Source: CAYVQE01 sp964633205
Lineage (GTDB): Bacteria > Myxococcota > B64-G9
Direction: 5' to 3'
Assembly (NCBI GenBank): GCA_964633205.1
Contig: CAZWFN010000017.1
Coordinates: forward strand, 1-63,580
Length of the DNA stretch: 63,580 bases
Shown: one piece after another, positions 51,044-58,615 of the stretch
Layout of the letters: every line of letters starts with the position of its first letter
How positions within the stretch are numbered: the stretch's first letter is position 1
Position numbers and translations under genes: made by a program
The notes under the pieces: model-generated
The model's database searches: none
Told to the model about the DNA's origin: nothing
The model's input: the letters and a program-made list of their open reading frames with translations, nothing else

Positions 51044-51517
51044 ATGGAGCACCGCAGCCGCATCGATTGGTGGTTGATCACCCTGCTGGGGGGCTTGATC
51101 CTGATTTGTCTGTTCGGCGGCGCCTACCTGATCGCCCAACGCCAGGATTGGCTGCTGGGGGTGGCGGCGATGGTGGTCGGGCTGGCCCTGGTCGCTCAGA
51201 TCGTGCCCATCCGCTACCGCATCACCGACGACCAGCTGCGGGTGCGCGCCGGCGTCTTCCTGTGGCGCATCCCGCTGGCGGCCATCCGCGAGGTGCACCC
51301 GAGCAACAATCCCCTGTTCGCTCCGGCCTTGTCGGTCAAGCGGCTGAATGTCCGCTACGCCAAACCGAACGGCCGCGGGGCTTTCGTGCTGATCGCGCCC
51401 CGCGATCGCGAGGCCTTTGTCCGCGACCTGCGCACGGCCCATCCCGGCCTGCAACAGCTCGGTGACCGGCTGGTGCGCCGCCCGGGCCAACCACCGACCG
51501 AGGAGTCCACCGCATGA
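51044..51517 (+). CDS. Membrane protein with bacterial PH domain (DUF1200-like), paralogue 1
   Basis: A 157-residue protein. Two TM helices (WWLITLLGGLILICLFGGAY and LLGVAAMVVGLALVAQIVPI) are followed by a ~95-residue domain (YRITDDQLRVRAGVFLWRIP; AIREVHPSNNPL; VKRLNVRYAK; FVLIAPRDREAFVRDL). This matches the bacterial PH / DUF1200 (YokE/YyaB-like) pattern. Such proteins sit in the inner membrane with the PH domain in the cytoplasm; their ligands are unknown. The stop overlaps the ATG of the SDR gene (ATGA). A paralogue of identical length lies on the other side of that gene. Confidence 0.85.
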   Translation: MEHRSRIDWWLITLLGGLILICLFGGAYLIAQRQDWLLGVAAMVVGLALVAQIVPIRYRITDDQLRVRAGVFLWRIPLAAIREVHPSNNPLFAPALSVKRLNVRYAKPNGRGAFVLIAPRDREAFVRDLRTAHPGLQQLGDRLVRRPGQPPTEESTA

Positions 51518-52527
51518 CCGTCACCGTCACCGGAGCCAGCGGCCACGTCGGCGCCAACCTGGTACACGCGCTCTGCGAGCGCGGCGAGAAGGTGCGGGTG
51601 CTGATCCACCGCGACAGCCGGGCCCTGGAGGGCCTGGGGGTCGAGCGCATCCAGGGCGACGTGCTCGATCTCGACTCGCTGTGCGCCGCCTTCGACGGCG
51701 CCGACGTGGTCTACCACCTGGCGGCCTACATCAGCTTGCTCGACGAGCACGACCGGCTGGAGCGCATCAACGTCAGCGGAACCGCAAACGTCATCGAGGC
51801 CTGCCGGCGAACCGGCGTCGGCCGCCTGGTCCACACCTCCTCGATCGAGGCCCTGCTGCATCCGGGCTGTTCGCGGCCCTTGGCCGAGGCCAACCCGCCG
51901 CCGCCCGAGGCGGTCACCACGGCCTATGGCCAGAGCAAGTCCCGCGGCTGTGGCCGGGTGCTGGCGGCGATCGAACAGGGCCTGGACGCCGTGATCGTCA
52001 ACCCCACCGCCGTGATCGGCCCGCGCGACCACAAGCCTTCGCACTTCGGGCGCATGTTCGTCGACTTCGCCCGGCGCAAGTTGCCCGCGCTGGTGGGCGG
52101 CGGGTTCGATCTGGTCGATGCCCGCGACGTGGCCGCCGGCATGCTGGCCGCGGCCGATCGGGGTCGCAGCGGCGAGATGTACCTGTTGTCGGGCGAGTAC
52201 ACGCCGGTAGCGCGGTTGGCCGAAATCCTCGAGCAACACACCGGGGCGCGCCGGCCGCGGCTGACCATGCCCATGTGGCTGGCCGGGTTCGGCGCCCTAT
52301 TCACCCCGCCCTACTACAAGTTGTCCGGCGCCCAGCCGCGCTTCACCCGCATGTCGATCCGCATGCTGGCCGGCGAGTACCGGGTCGCCGGGGACAAGGC
52401 AGCCAGCGAGTTGGGCTACAGCGCACGGCCGGTATCCGACAGCGTGCGCGATGCCGTGGCCTGGTTCCGCGACAAGGGCATGATCGCCGCAGGCACCGCC
52501 ACCGCCGCCGCGGACAGCTTGGGTTGA
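51514..52527 (+). CDS. Extended SDR: NAD(P)-dependent epimerase/dehydratase
   Basis: A 337-residue Rossmann enzyme. The nucleotide motif is TGASGHVGANLVHAL (GxxGxxG, residues 7-13). Catalytic elements are VYHLAAYISL, HTSSIEALL with the active-site Ser, and YGQSKSRG (YxxxK). The closest general groups are dihydroflavonol-4-reductase-like and nucleoside-diphosphate-sugar epimerases; the substrate cannot be told. Translationally coupled to the upstream PH-domain membrane protein, with a second such gene 62 bases downstream. This suggests a membrane-associated lipid or sugar-lipid modification. Confidence 0.9.
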   Translation: MTVTVTGASGHVGANLVHALCERGEKVRVLIHRDSRALEGLGVERIQGDVLDLDSLCAAFDGADVVYHLAAYISLLDEHDRLERINVSGTANVIEACRRTGVGRLVHTSSIEALLHPGCSRPLAEANPPPPEAVTTAYGQSKSRGCGRVLAAIEQGLDAVIVNPTAVIGPRDHKPSHFGRMFVDFARRKLPALVGGGFDLVDARDVAAGMLAAADRGRSGEMYLLSGEYTPVARLAEILEQHTGARRPRLTMPMWLAGFGALFTPPYYKLSGAQPRFTRMSIRMLAGEYRVAGDKAASELGYSARPVSDSVRDAVAWFRDKGMIAAGTATAAADSLG

Positions 52528-52589
52528 ACCGACCGCGCCCGGCCGCCGGCTCCGGCGGCCAGCGCCGAAATCCATCCGGGGGAGCAACC

Positions 52590-53063
52590 GTGAAGCGCGC
52601 CGAGTTCAGCTTCGGCCTCGGCCAGGACAGCCGCCTGGTGGCATGGATCGAGAGCCTGCTGCTGGCGCTGGCGCTGGCCGGGGTGCTGCTGATCCTGGCC
52701 GGCGGCGGCTGGGGCATCTGGGTCGGGCTGGGGCTGCTGGCGCTGGGACTGGTGGTGGTCTGGCTGGTCTTTCCGCGCCGCTACCGCTTCCGCGGCGATG
52801 CCTTGCTGATCCGCGTCGGTCCGCTGCGCTGGACCATCCCCACCGCGGCCATCGAGCGGGTCGAGCCGCTGCGTTCGCCGAGCTGCCACAGCGCCTGGAC
52901 CTTCGACTCGCTGCGCATCACCTACCGCCAAAACGACCGGACCGCCTTCGCCCTGGTCGCACCCCGCAACCGCAAACGCTTCTTCAACCATCTGGCCCGC
53001 ACCGCTCCCCAGGCCAAAATCGTCAACCGCCCGCTGCGCTCAGACACCAAACCGGACGGTTGA
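52590..53063 (+). CDS. Membrane protein with bacterial PH domain (DUF1200-like), paralogue 2
   Basis: A 157-residue protein starting at GTG, preceded by GGGGGAG. It repeats the plan of the gene at 51044: two TM helices (SLLLALALAGVLLILAGGGW; WVGLGLLALGLVVVWLVFP), then a PH-like domain (YRFRGDALLIRVGPLRWTIP; AIERVEPLRSPS; FALVAPRNRKRFFNHL). The identical length and shared IP..AI.. and APR.R..F motifs identify a duplication. A heteromeric membrane complex with its paralogue is a reasonable guess. The region after its stop (53064-53217) contains only a promoter. Confidence 0.82.
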   Translation: MKRAEFSFGLGQDSRLVAWIESLLLALALAGVLLILAGGGWGIWVGLGLLALGLVVVWLVFPRRYRFRGDALLIRVGPLRWTIPTAAIERVEPLRSPSCHSAWTFDSLRITYRQNDRTAFALVAPRNRKRFFNHLARTAPQAKIVNRPLRSDTKPDG

Positions 53064-53147
53064 AGGCGCGGCCGGATTCTACACGTGGGCCGGAACGAGC
53101 ACCCGGCTCAAGACCGGCTGTCGGCCGAGGAATTGCCGGCGGTCGCC

Positions 53148-53176
53148 TTGACCCGACCCGATTTGAGCACTATATC
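53148..53176 (+). promoter_or_regulatory. Putative sigma70 promoter of the ferritin-like gene
   Basis: TTGACC (53148-53153), 17-nt spacer, TATATC (53171-53176). It is the closest match to consensus in the window, with a ~35-nt leader to the ATG at 53218. Confidence 0.65.
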
Positions 53177-53217
53177 GTGAGCAGGATGAAACGAACCCGC
53201 CGCACGGGGAGGCCGCA

Positions 53218-53733
53218 ATGGACCGCATGGCATCGATCGAGATGGCGCTGAAGAACGAGCAGACCGAGATGGAGTTCTACCAGAACGAGGCCGCCCGCTC
53301 GAACAACCCGCTGGCCAAGGCCATGTTCGAAAACCTGGCCCGCGACGAGCAGGAGCACAAACGCCGCATCACCAACCTGCACCAGCGCTTGCAGGACGAG
53401 GGCCACTGGCCCGAGGACATGCCCATCGAGGTCGCCGGCACCGACATCCGCCGGACCCTGGATACCGTGGTCAGCCGGCGGGGATCGGCCGACGCGCACG
53501 ATGACGACGACATCCGGGCGCTGCAAAAAGCCATCGAGTTCGAGTCCAAGGGCGCTCGCTTCTACGCCGACCTGGCCGAAGCCTGCGACAACCCGATGGA
53601 GAAGAACTTCTTCCAGTTCCTGGCGCGCATCGAGCGCGAGCACCACCTGTCGCTGACCGACTCGCTGGCCTACCTCGAGGATCCCGCGGCCTGGGCGCTG
53701 GAGAACGAGCACCACCACCTCGACGGCGCCTGA
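53218..53733 (+). CDS. Ferritin-like / rubrerythrin-type diiron protein
   Basis: A 171-residue four-helix protein. Diiron ligands are recognisable in pairs: NEQTEMEFYQ and ARDEQEHKRRI in the first half, EFESKGARFYADLAE and ARIEREHHLSLTD in the second. It lacks the C-terminal rubredoxin domain of classical rubrerythrin. Such proteins reduce peroxide or handle iron in oxygen-sensitive bacteria. It is located 105 bases upstream of the aldehyde:ferredoxin oxidoreductase, an oxygen-sensitive tungsten enzyme. This suggests protection or an electron-transfer link (inference). Confidence 0.88.
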   Translation: MDRMASIEMALKNEQTEMEFYQNEAARSNNPLAKAMFENLARDEQEHKRRITNLHQRLQDEGHWPEDMPIEVAGTDIRRTLDTVVSRRGSADAHDDDDIRALQKAIEFESKGARFYADLAEACDNPMEKNFFQFLARIEREHHLSLTDSLAYLEDPAAWALENEHHHLDGA

Positions 53734-53763
53734 TCCCCCTCGCCGCCGCCCGCCCACAACCCG

Positions 53764-53790
53764 GCCGGGTCCATGGGCGCTGGACCCGGC
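53764..53790. terminator. 9-bp hairpin between ferritin-like and AOR genes
   Basis: GCCGGGTCC (53764-53772) and GGACCCGGC (53782-53790) form a perfect 9-bp stem with a 9-nt loop. There is no direct T-tract. The 3' arm overlaps the -35 of a candidate promoter, so the element may be an attenuator or operator rather than a simple terminator. Confidence 0.45.
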
Positions 53791-53809
53791 TGACGCATCG
53801 TGTTATTTT
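53781..53809 (+). promoter_or_regulatory. Weak putative promoter of the AOR gene
   Basis: TGGACC (53781-53786), 17-nt spacer, TATTTT (53804-53809); 4 of 6 consensus bases in each box. Confidence 0.4.
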
Positions 53810-53838
53810 GGCGAGATGCAACAACAGCGGAGGTTGTC

Positions 53839-55716
53839 ATGCCCGGCGGGAGCCACCATCGCTACCTTGAAGTCGATCTGACCAGCGGGACCATCAGCGA
53901 GCGCCAGCTCGATCCGCAGACGATCGAGAAGTACATCGGCGGCCGCGGCCTGGGTGTGCGCCTGCTCTACGACTACACCGAGCCCGGTCTGGATCCTTTC
54001 GACGAGAAGATGGCGCTGATCTTCTCGGCCGGGCCCCTGGTGGGCACGGCCGCGCCGCAATCCAACCGCTTCGTGGTGACCACCAAATCGCCGCTGACCG
54101 GTTGTATCGGCGACTCCCACTGCGGCGGCAGCTTCGCCACCCGCTTGAAGAAGGCGGGCTACGACGCGGTGGTCATCCGCGGCCGCAGTCCCAAGCCGGT
54201 CTATCTTTCGATCAGCGACCAGGGGACCAGCCTGGAGGACGCCAGCCAGCTCTGGGGCCTGGGCACCAAGGCCACCCAGGCCGCGTTGCCCAAGCGAGCC
54301 GGCAAGGCGGTCATCGGCCCGGCCGGCGAGAACCGGGTGCGCTACGCCTGCATCATGAGCCAAAACCGGGCCGCCGGTCGCACCGGCACCGGCGCGGTGA
54401 TGGGCGCCAAGAACCTCAAGGCCGTCATCGCCGACGGCAAGCAAAAGACCCCCATCGCACGGCCCGACGAGTACAAGAAGCTGCAGCAATCGATCACCAA
54501 GTTCTTGACCGACCATCCGATGACCGGCGGCATCCTGCCCGACCTGGGCACCTCGAACCTGGTCATGATCACCGCCGGCCGCAACATCATCCCCACCCGC
54601 AACTACCGCGCCGGCCAGGACACCCGCACCCCGCAAATCTCGGGCGAGCGCATGCGCGACGAGCTGCTGCTCAAGCGCGATGGCTGCCTGCACTGCCCCA
54701 TCCGCTGCGGCCGCCACATCCGCATCAAGGACCACGAGGGCAAGGGACCCGAGTTCGAGACCATCGGCCTGCTGGGCAACAACCTGGAAGTCTTCGACTT
54801 GGAGACGGTGGCCGAGCTCGGCGAGCTGTGCGACGATCTGGGCCTGGACACCATCTCCATGGGCAATAGCCTGGGCTTCGCCACCGAGCTGACCGAACGC
54901 GGCCTGCTCGAGAGCAACCTGACCTGGGGCAATGTCGCGGCTTATCGCCAGGCCATCGAGGACACCGCCCGGCGCCGCGGTCTGGGCGACGAGCTGGCCG
55001 AAGGCACCAGCCGGATGTCCGATCGCCACGGCGGCCAGGGCTTCGCCATCCAGGTCAAGGGGCTCGAGCTGCCGGCCTACGACCCGCGCGGCTGCGTGGG
55101 CCAGGGCCTGGAGTACGCCACCGCCAACCGTGGCGGCTGCCACATCCGCGGCAGCACCATGTACCTGGAAGCGACCGGTCCGGTCTCGGTGGCCCCCTAC
55201 TCGACGCGCTCCAAGCCCGAGCTGGTGATCCTGCAGCAGAACCTCAACAGCGCGGTGTCGAGCCTGTCGATGTGCTACTTCTCATCCTATGCCATGATCC
55301 CGGACGTGGTCTTCTCACTCGATCCCAACTCCCTGGTCTACCGGCTGGCCATGACCGCGCTGTCCAACGTCATGGGTCCGGCGCTGCGCTTGATGTTCAA
55401 GCTCAAGAACCCGGCCAAGCTGATCTGGTTCGAGAAGTTCCTCAGTGCGGTGACCGGCCGCGATGTCAGCATGGGCGAGTTGGACGAGATCGGCGAGCGG
55501 GTGTTCAATCTGGAACGGCTCTACAACCTGCGCGAGGGGCTCGACCGGCGCAGCGACACCCTGCCCTCGCGGTTGCTCGACGAATCCCTGTCACGCCACC
55601 AGCGCGGCGGGGTGCCGTTGCGCGAGATGCTGCCCAGCTACTACCAGCTGCGCGGTTGGGATACCCAAGGTGTACCGCGGGCCAAGACCATCCGCCGCCT
55701 CGGAATCCGTACCTGA
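53839..55716 (+). CDS. Aldehyde:ferredoxin oxidoreductase (tungsten enzyme family)
   Basis: A 625-residue enzyme of the AOR family. These enzymes use a tungsten bis-pterin and a [4Fe-4S] cluster to interconvert aldehydes and carboxylates with ferredoxin. The cluster ligands are CxxCxxxC at C283, C286 and C290 (DGCLHCPIRCGRH), with the fourth at C479 (SLSMCYFSSYA). The N-terminal beta domain is conserved (EKYIGGRGLGVRLLYDY; GPLVGTAAPQSNRFVV; CGGSFATRLKKAGYDAVVI, shown in part). Length is typical. GGAGG five bases upstream fixes the ATG at 53839. The downstream MoaD/ThiS-like gene is a common AOR companion that supplies sulfur for the pterin cofactor. Aldehyde substrate unknown. Confidence 0.94.
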   Translation: MPGGSHHRYLEVDLTSGTISERQLDPQTIEKYIGGRGLGVRLLYDYTEPGLDPFDEKMALIFSAGPLVGTAAPQSNRFVVTTKSPLTGCIGDSHCGGSFATRLKKAGYDAVVIRGRSPKPVYLSISDQGTSLEDASQLWGLGTKATQAALPKRAGKAVIGPAGENRVRYACIMSQNRAAGRTGTGAVMGAKNLKAVIADGKQKTPIARPDEYKKLQQSITKFLTDHPMTGGILPDLGTSNLVMITAGRNIIPTRNYRAGQDTRTPQISGERMRDELLLKRDGCLHCPIRCGRHIRIKDHEGKGPEFETIGLLGNNLEVFDLETVAELGELCDDLGLDTISMGNSLGFATELTERGLLESNLTWGNVAAYRQAIEDTARRRGLGDELAEGTSRMSDRHGGQGFAIQVKGLELPAYDPRGCVGQGLEYATANRGGCHIRGSTMYLEATGPVSVAPYSTRSKPELVILQQNLNSAVSSLSMCYFSSYAMIPDVVFSLDPNSLVYRLAMTALSNVMGPALRLMFKLKNPAKLIWFEKFLSAVTGRDVSMGELDEIGERVFNLERLYNLREGLDRRSDTLPSRLLDESLSRHQRGGVPLREMLPSYYQLRGWDTQGVPRAKTIRRLGIRT

Positions 55717-55728
55717 ACAGGAGCCACC

Positions 55729-55977
55729 ATGCCCGTATTGGTACCCCATGCCAGCCTGGCCGCCCTGCTCGGCGAGGACACCGTGCGTTCGGCTGCCACC
55801 ACGGTCGGCGAGCTGTTGGACGAGATCGAACGCCGCATCTCGACGGACGACTGGCGCTGGGCCAGCCGCGCCACCATTCTGGTCAACGGCCGCAACGTCC
55901 ACATGCTGCGCGGCCGCCAGACCCGACTGGCCCCCGAGGATCAGGTATGGATGGTGCTGTCCGGCGGGGGCGGATGA
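55729..55977 (+). CDS. MoaD/ThiS-like small sulfur carrier
   Basis: An 82-residue beta-grasp protein ending in Gly-Gly-Gly-Gly (VWMVLSGGGG), which gives the C-terminal GG needed for adenylation and thiocarboxylation. The body fits the family (TTVGELLDEIERRI; ATILVNGRNV; LAPEDQVWMV). It starts 12 bases after the AOR stop. AOR-linked MoaD-like proteins are thought to donate sulfur to the tungstopterin dithiolene. ThiS for thiamine is an alternative, but the context favours AOR. Confidence 0.88.
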   Translation: MPVLVPHASLAALLGEDTVRSAATTVGELLDEIERRISTDDWRWASRATILVNGRNVHMLRGRQTRLAPEDQVWMVLSGGGG

Positions 55978-55990
55978 GCGCTGCCGCAGC

Positions 55991-56200
55991 TCACAGCTCC
56001 TTGAACTTCAGGCGGCCGTCGTCGGTCACCTTGACCTTGAACAGCAGCCCGCAGTAGAAGCAACGCACCTCGTCGCCGGAACGAAAGCCGTCGTCGTAGG
56101 GGTTGTTGGCATCGCAGCTCGGGCAATCGAACTCATCGAACACCTTGCCACCAGAGGCGGACGCCTTCTTGTCGTCATCGTCGAAATCGTGTACGGACAT
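55991..56200 (-). CDS. Small zinc-ribbon protein
   Basis: A 69-residue protein. An acidic N-terminus (SVHDFDDDDKK) is followed by CPSCDANNPYDDGFRSGDEV and CFYCGLLFKVK, two CxxC knuckles that make one zinc ribbon. There is no other domain. AGGAGG six bases before the ATG fixes the start. It lies 17 bases downstream of the PEGA kinase on the same strand, probably in its operon, and converges with the MoaD-like gene. Confidence 0.85.
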   Translation of the reverse strand: MSVHDFDDDDKKASASGGKVFDEFDCPSCDANNPYDDGFRSGDEVRCFYCGLLFKVKVTDDGRLKFKEL

Positions 56201-56217
56201 AGTGCGCCTCCTGCGCT

Positions 56218-58566
56218 CTACTCCAGCCGTTTGATCATCTTGACGGTCTCTTCGGCCTTGATGACCACATCGAAGTCGAAACGCTCGCCACCCGGGATCT
56301 CGAACGTGATGCGATGCTTGCCGGCGGTCAACTTCAGCTTCTTGTCGGGCGGAATCGGGGTCTCGCGACCCGTATACTCGCCGTCGACGAAGACCTTCGA
56401 CCAGGGTCGCGTGTTGGCCAACAAGTAGCCGTACTCCTTTTTGATCAGCTTGGGCGGCTTGATCTCGCGCTTGGCCATACGCAGCTCGAGCACGGTCCGC
56501 TCGCCCGGATCGGGACGCAGCGTCTTGCTGGCAGGCTCGAATCCCCGTCGGCGGAGATAGATCCGGGTCAGCTCGCCGCCGTTGACCTCGCCGCGCCAAG
56601 GCGTGCGGCCCACCTTGCGTCCGTTGAGCAGCAGGGTGGCGCGGTTGGGCACCGAGCGGATCACCAAGGTAGCCTTGGCCGGCGCCGGCGGTGCCTTGGG
56701 CTCGCCACCGGCAGCAGCCCCGCCCTCGCCTTCCACGGCCCGCTCGTCATCCTCGGTATCCGCCCCTTGTCCGTTGGCGACCGCTTCGTCGCCGCTGCCC
56801 TGGTCGCTTTGCCCAGCCCCTTCTTCAGCGCCCCCCTTTTCTCCCGGACCGTCCTCGCCGCGGGCCGGCCCGTCACCGGCGCCCGCTGCCGGTCCAGCCG
56901 CCTGGTCCGCCTTCGGCGTCAGGGTCAGGTCGACGACCAGCCGCTGGTTCGGCTCGAGCTCGATGGATCGCGCGACCGGCTCGAAACCGTCCCGCTCCAG
57001 GCGCAGCTGATGCGTTCCGGCCGCCAGCCCGTCGGCCGCGTAGGGAGTGCGCTCGGCGACCAGCTCGTCATCGAGGTAGACCGCCAGCTTCTCAGCGGGA
57101 TGGCTGACGAGTTCCAATCGCGGTGGTTCGGCCTCGGGGCCCTGCACGCGGGCCAGCCGGATCGAGGCGAAGACCGAGTAGCCGGCCACCAAAGCGAGCA
57201 GCATGGTCAACGGCAGAAACAGGCGTTCCGGCCAGCTGCGCCGGTGCGCCCCGGCCGCCGCCGGGGTCGGGGCCGGGGTCTCGGGCCGCTCCAGCGCCGA
57301 GGCGGTCGGGGCCTCGTCGGCGTCCGGCTGGGCGAAGATCCTGGTGGCGGCGGCGCCGAGATCGGACTCGACCGCCTGCTCGAAGACCATGGTCTTGGCG
57401 TCGCCCAGATCGGGTTTGTCCGAACGGGTGGCCGCCGCCAGCGACGGCTTGCGTTGGCTGGGCAGCGGCGGGGGTTCGCTGCGGGCCGGCGTTGCTTCGC
57501 GGGAAGCGAAGATCAGCGTCTTGGCGTCCTCGTCGGGCTCGGGCCGATCCGCATCACCGGGGGCCTCGGCCAGACGGTCCTCGGCCAGCAACTCGGGCTC
57601 GGGCATCTCCTGGTACTCTTCGAGCCGCCGCAGCTCGGCCTCGAACTCGGCCGTGAAGGTCTCCTTCATGAACTGGGAGATGTGGCGCGAGGTGGCGTGC
57701 TGGTGGTTGATCATGAACAGCTGCAGCGCATCGGCCATCTCGGCCGCGCTCTGGAACCGATCCTCGACCTCCTTGCACAAGGCCTTGAGCACGATCTCCT
57801 CGAACTCCTCGGGCACGTCGCGGTTATAGGTCGAGGGCGGCACCACATCGGCGTTGCGCACCTTCTCCAAGGTCGAGAAGTCGCTCTCACCGTGGAACAG
57901 CCGCTCCAGGGTAATCACCTCGTAGAGCAGGGTGCCCACGGTGAATATGTCCGAGCGGCCGTCCAGCGGCAGCCCCCGCACCTGCTCCGGGCTCATGTAC
58001 CCGAATTTTCCCTTGAGTACACCGGCCTGGGTCTTCTGGGACCGGTTGGCTGCCTTGGCGATGCCGAAATCGCAGATCTTGACCTCGCCGTCGTAGGACA
58101 GAATCACGTTCTGGGGGCTGATGTCGCGGTGGATGATCCCCAGCGGCTTTCCCGTCGGGTCGCGCTTGCTGTGCGCGTAATCCAGCGCCTCGCAGATCTT
58201 GAACGCCACGTGGGCCGCCAGGTGGACATCCATCGCCTGCCCATCGCGGGCCAGGCGCTCCTGCAGGTAACGCAGGTCCTTGCCGTGGATGAACTCCATG
58301 GCGATGTAGTAGTCTTCCTCGAACTTGCCCAGCTCGAAGATCTGCACGATGCCGGCATGCGACAGCTCGGCCGCGATGCGGGCCTCGTCGATGAACATGG
58401 CGATGAAGTCTTCGTCCTCGGCCATGGTCGGCAGGATCTTCTTGATGGCCAGGATGCGCTTGAAGCCGCTGACACCACGCGAGCGGGCGAGAAAGATCTC
58501 GGCCATGCCGCCGACGTTGATCCGCTCGAGCAGCAGGTACTTCCCGAATGGAATCAGCTGCTTCAA
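56218..58566 (-). CDS. Ser/Thr protein kinase with TM helix and three PEGA domains
   Basis: A 782-residue receptor-type kinase. Residues ~5-280 are a Hanks kinase: a glycine loop in ERINVGGMAEIFLA, the AIKK lysine (~42), HRDISPQN (146-153, the form typical of Myxococcota) and DFG at 166-168. A ~160-residue acidic linker follows with three short look-alike motifs (DAKTLIF, DAKTMVF, AATRIF). A TM helix (~448-468) leads outside to PEGA-like domains (ERTPYAADGLAAGTHQLRLE; TRIYLRRRGFEPASKTLRPD; GKHRITFEIPGGERFDFDV). PEGA domains may sense envelope or polysaccharide state. It starts at TTG preceded by GGAGG and follows the NhaC gene by 49 bases. Confidence 0.92.
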   Translation of the reverse strand: MKQLIPFGKYLLLERINVGGMAEIFLARSRGVSGFKRILAIKKILPTMAEDEDFIAMFIDEARIAAELSHAGIVQIFELGKFEEDYYIAMEFIHGKDLRYLQERLARDGQAMDVHLAAHVAFKICEALDYAHSKRDPTGKPLGIIHRDISPQNVILSYDGEVKICDFGIAKAANRSQKTQAGVLKGKFGYMSPEQVRGLPLDGRSDIFTVGTLLYEVITLERLFHGESDFSTLEKVRNADVVPPSTYNRDVPEEFEEIVLKALCKEVEDRFQSAAEMADALQLFMINHQHATSRHISQFMKETFTAEFEAELRRLEEYQEMPEPELLAEDRLAEAPGDADRPEPDEDAKTLIFASREATPARSEPPPLPSQRKPSLAAATRSDKPDLGDAKTMVFEQAVESDLGAAATRIFAQPDADEAPTASALERPETPAPTPAAAGAHRRSWPERLFLPLTMLLALVAGYSVFASIRLARVQGPEAEPPRLELVSHPAEKLAVYLDDELVAERTPYAADGLAAGTHQLRLERDGFEPVARSIELEPNQRLVVDLTLTPKADQAAGPAAGAGDGPARGEDGPGEKGGAEEGAGQSDQGSGDEAVANGQGADTEDDERAVEGEGGAAAGGEPKAPPAPAKATLVIRSVPNRATLLLNGRKVGRTPWRGEVNGGELTRIYLRRRGFEPASKTLRPDPGERTVLELRMAKREIKPPKLIKKEYGYLLANTRPWSKVFVDGEYTGRETPIPPDKKLKLTAGKHRITFEIPGGERFDFDVVIKAEETVKMIKRLE
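57336..57535 (-). repeat. Three short AKT/ATxxF motifs in the kinase linker
   Basis: DAKTLIFA, DAKTMVFE and AATRIFAQ occur within ~65 residues of the juxtamembrane linker. They have a common A-(K/T)-T-x-(I/V)-F pattern and could be autophosphorylation or FHA-docking sites. The repetition is at protein level only. Confidence 0.5.
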
Positions 58567-58615
58567 GCGTCCTCCGGCGAAGGCGACCGCGGGCCGGGCG
58601 GCTGCGGCCGACCGA

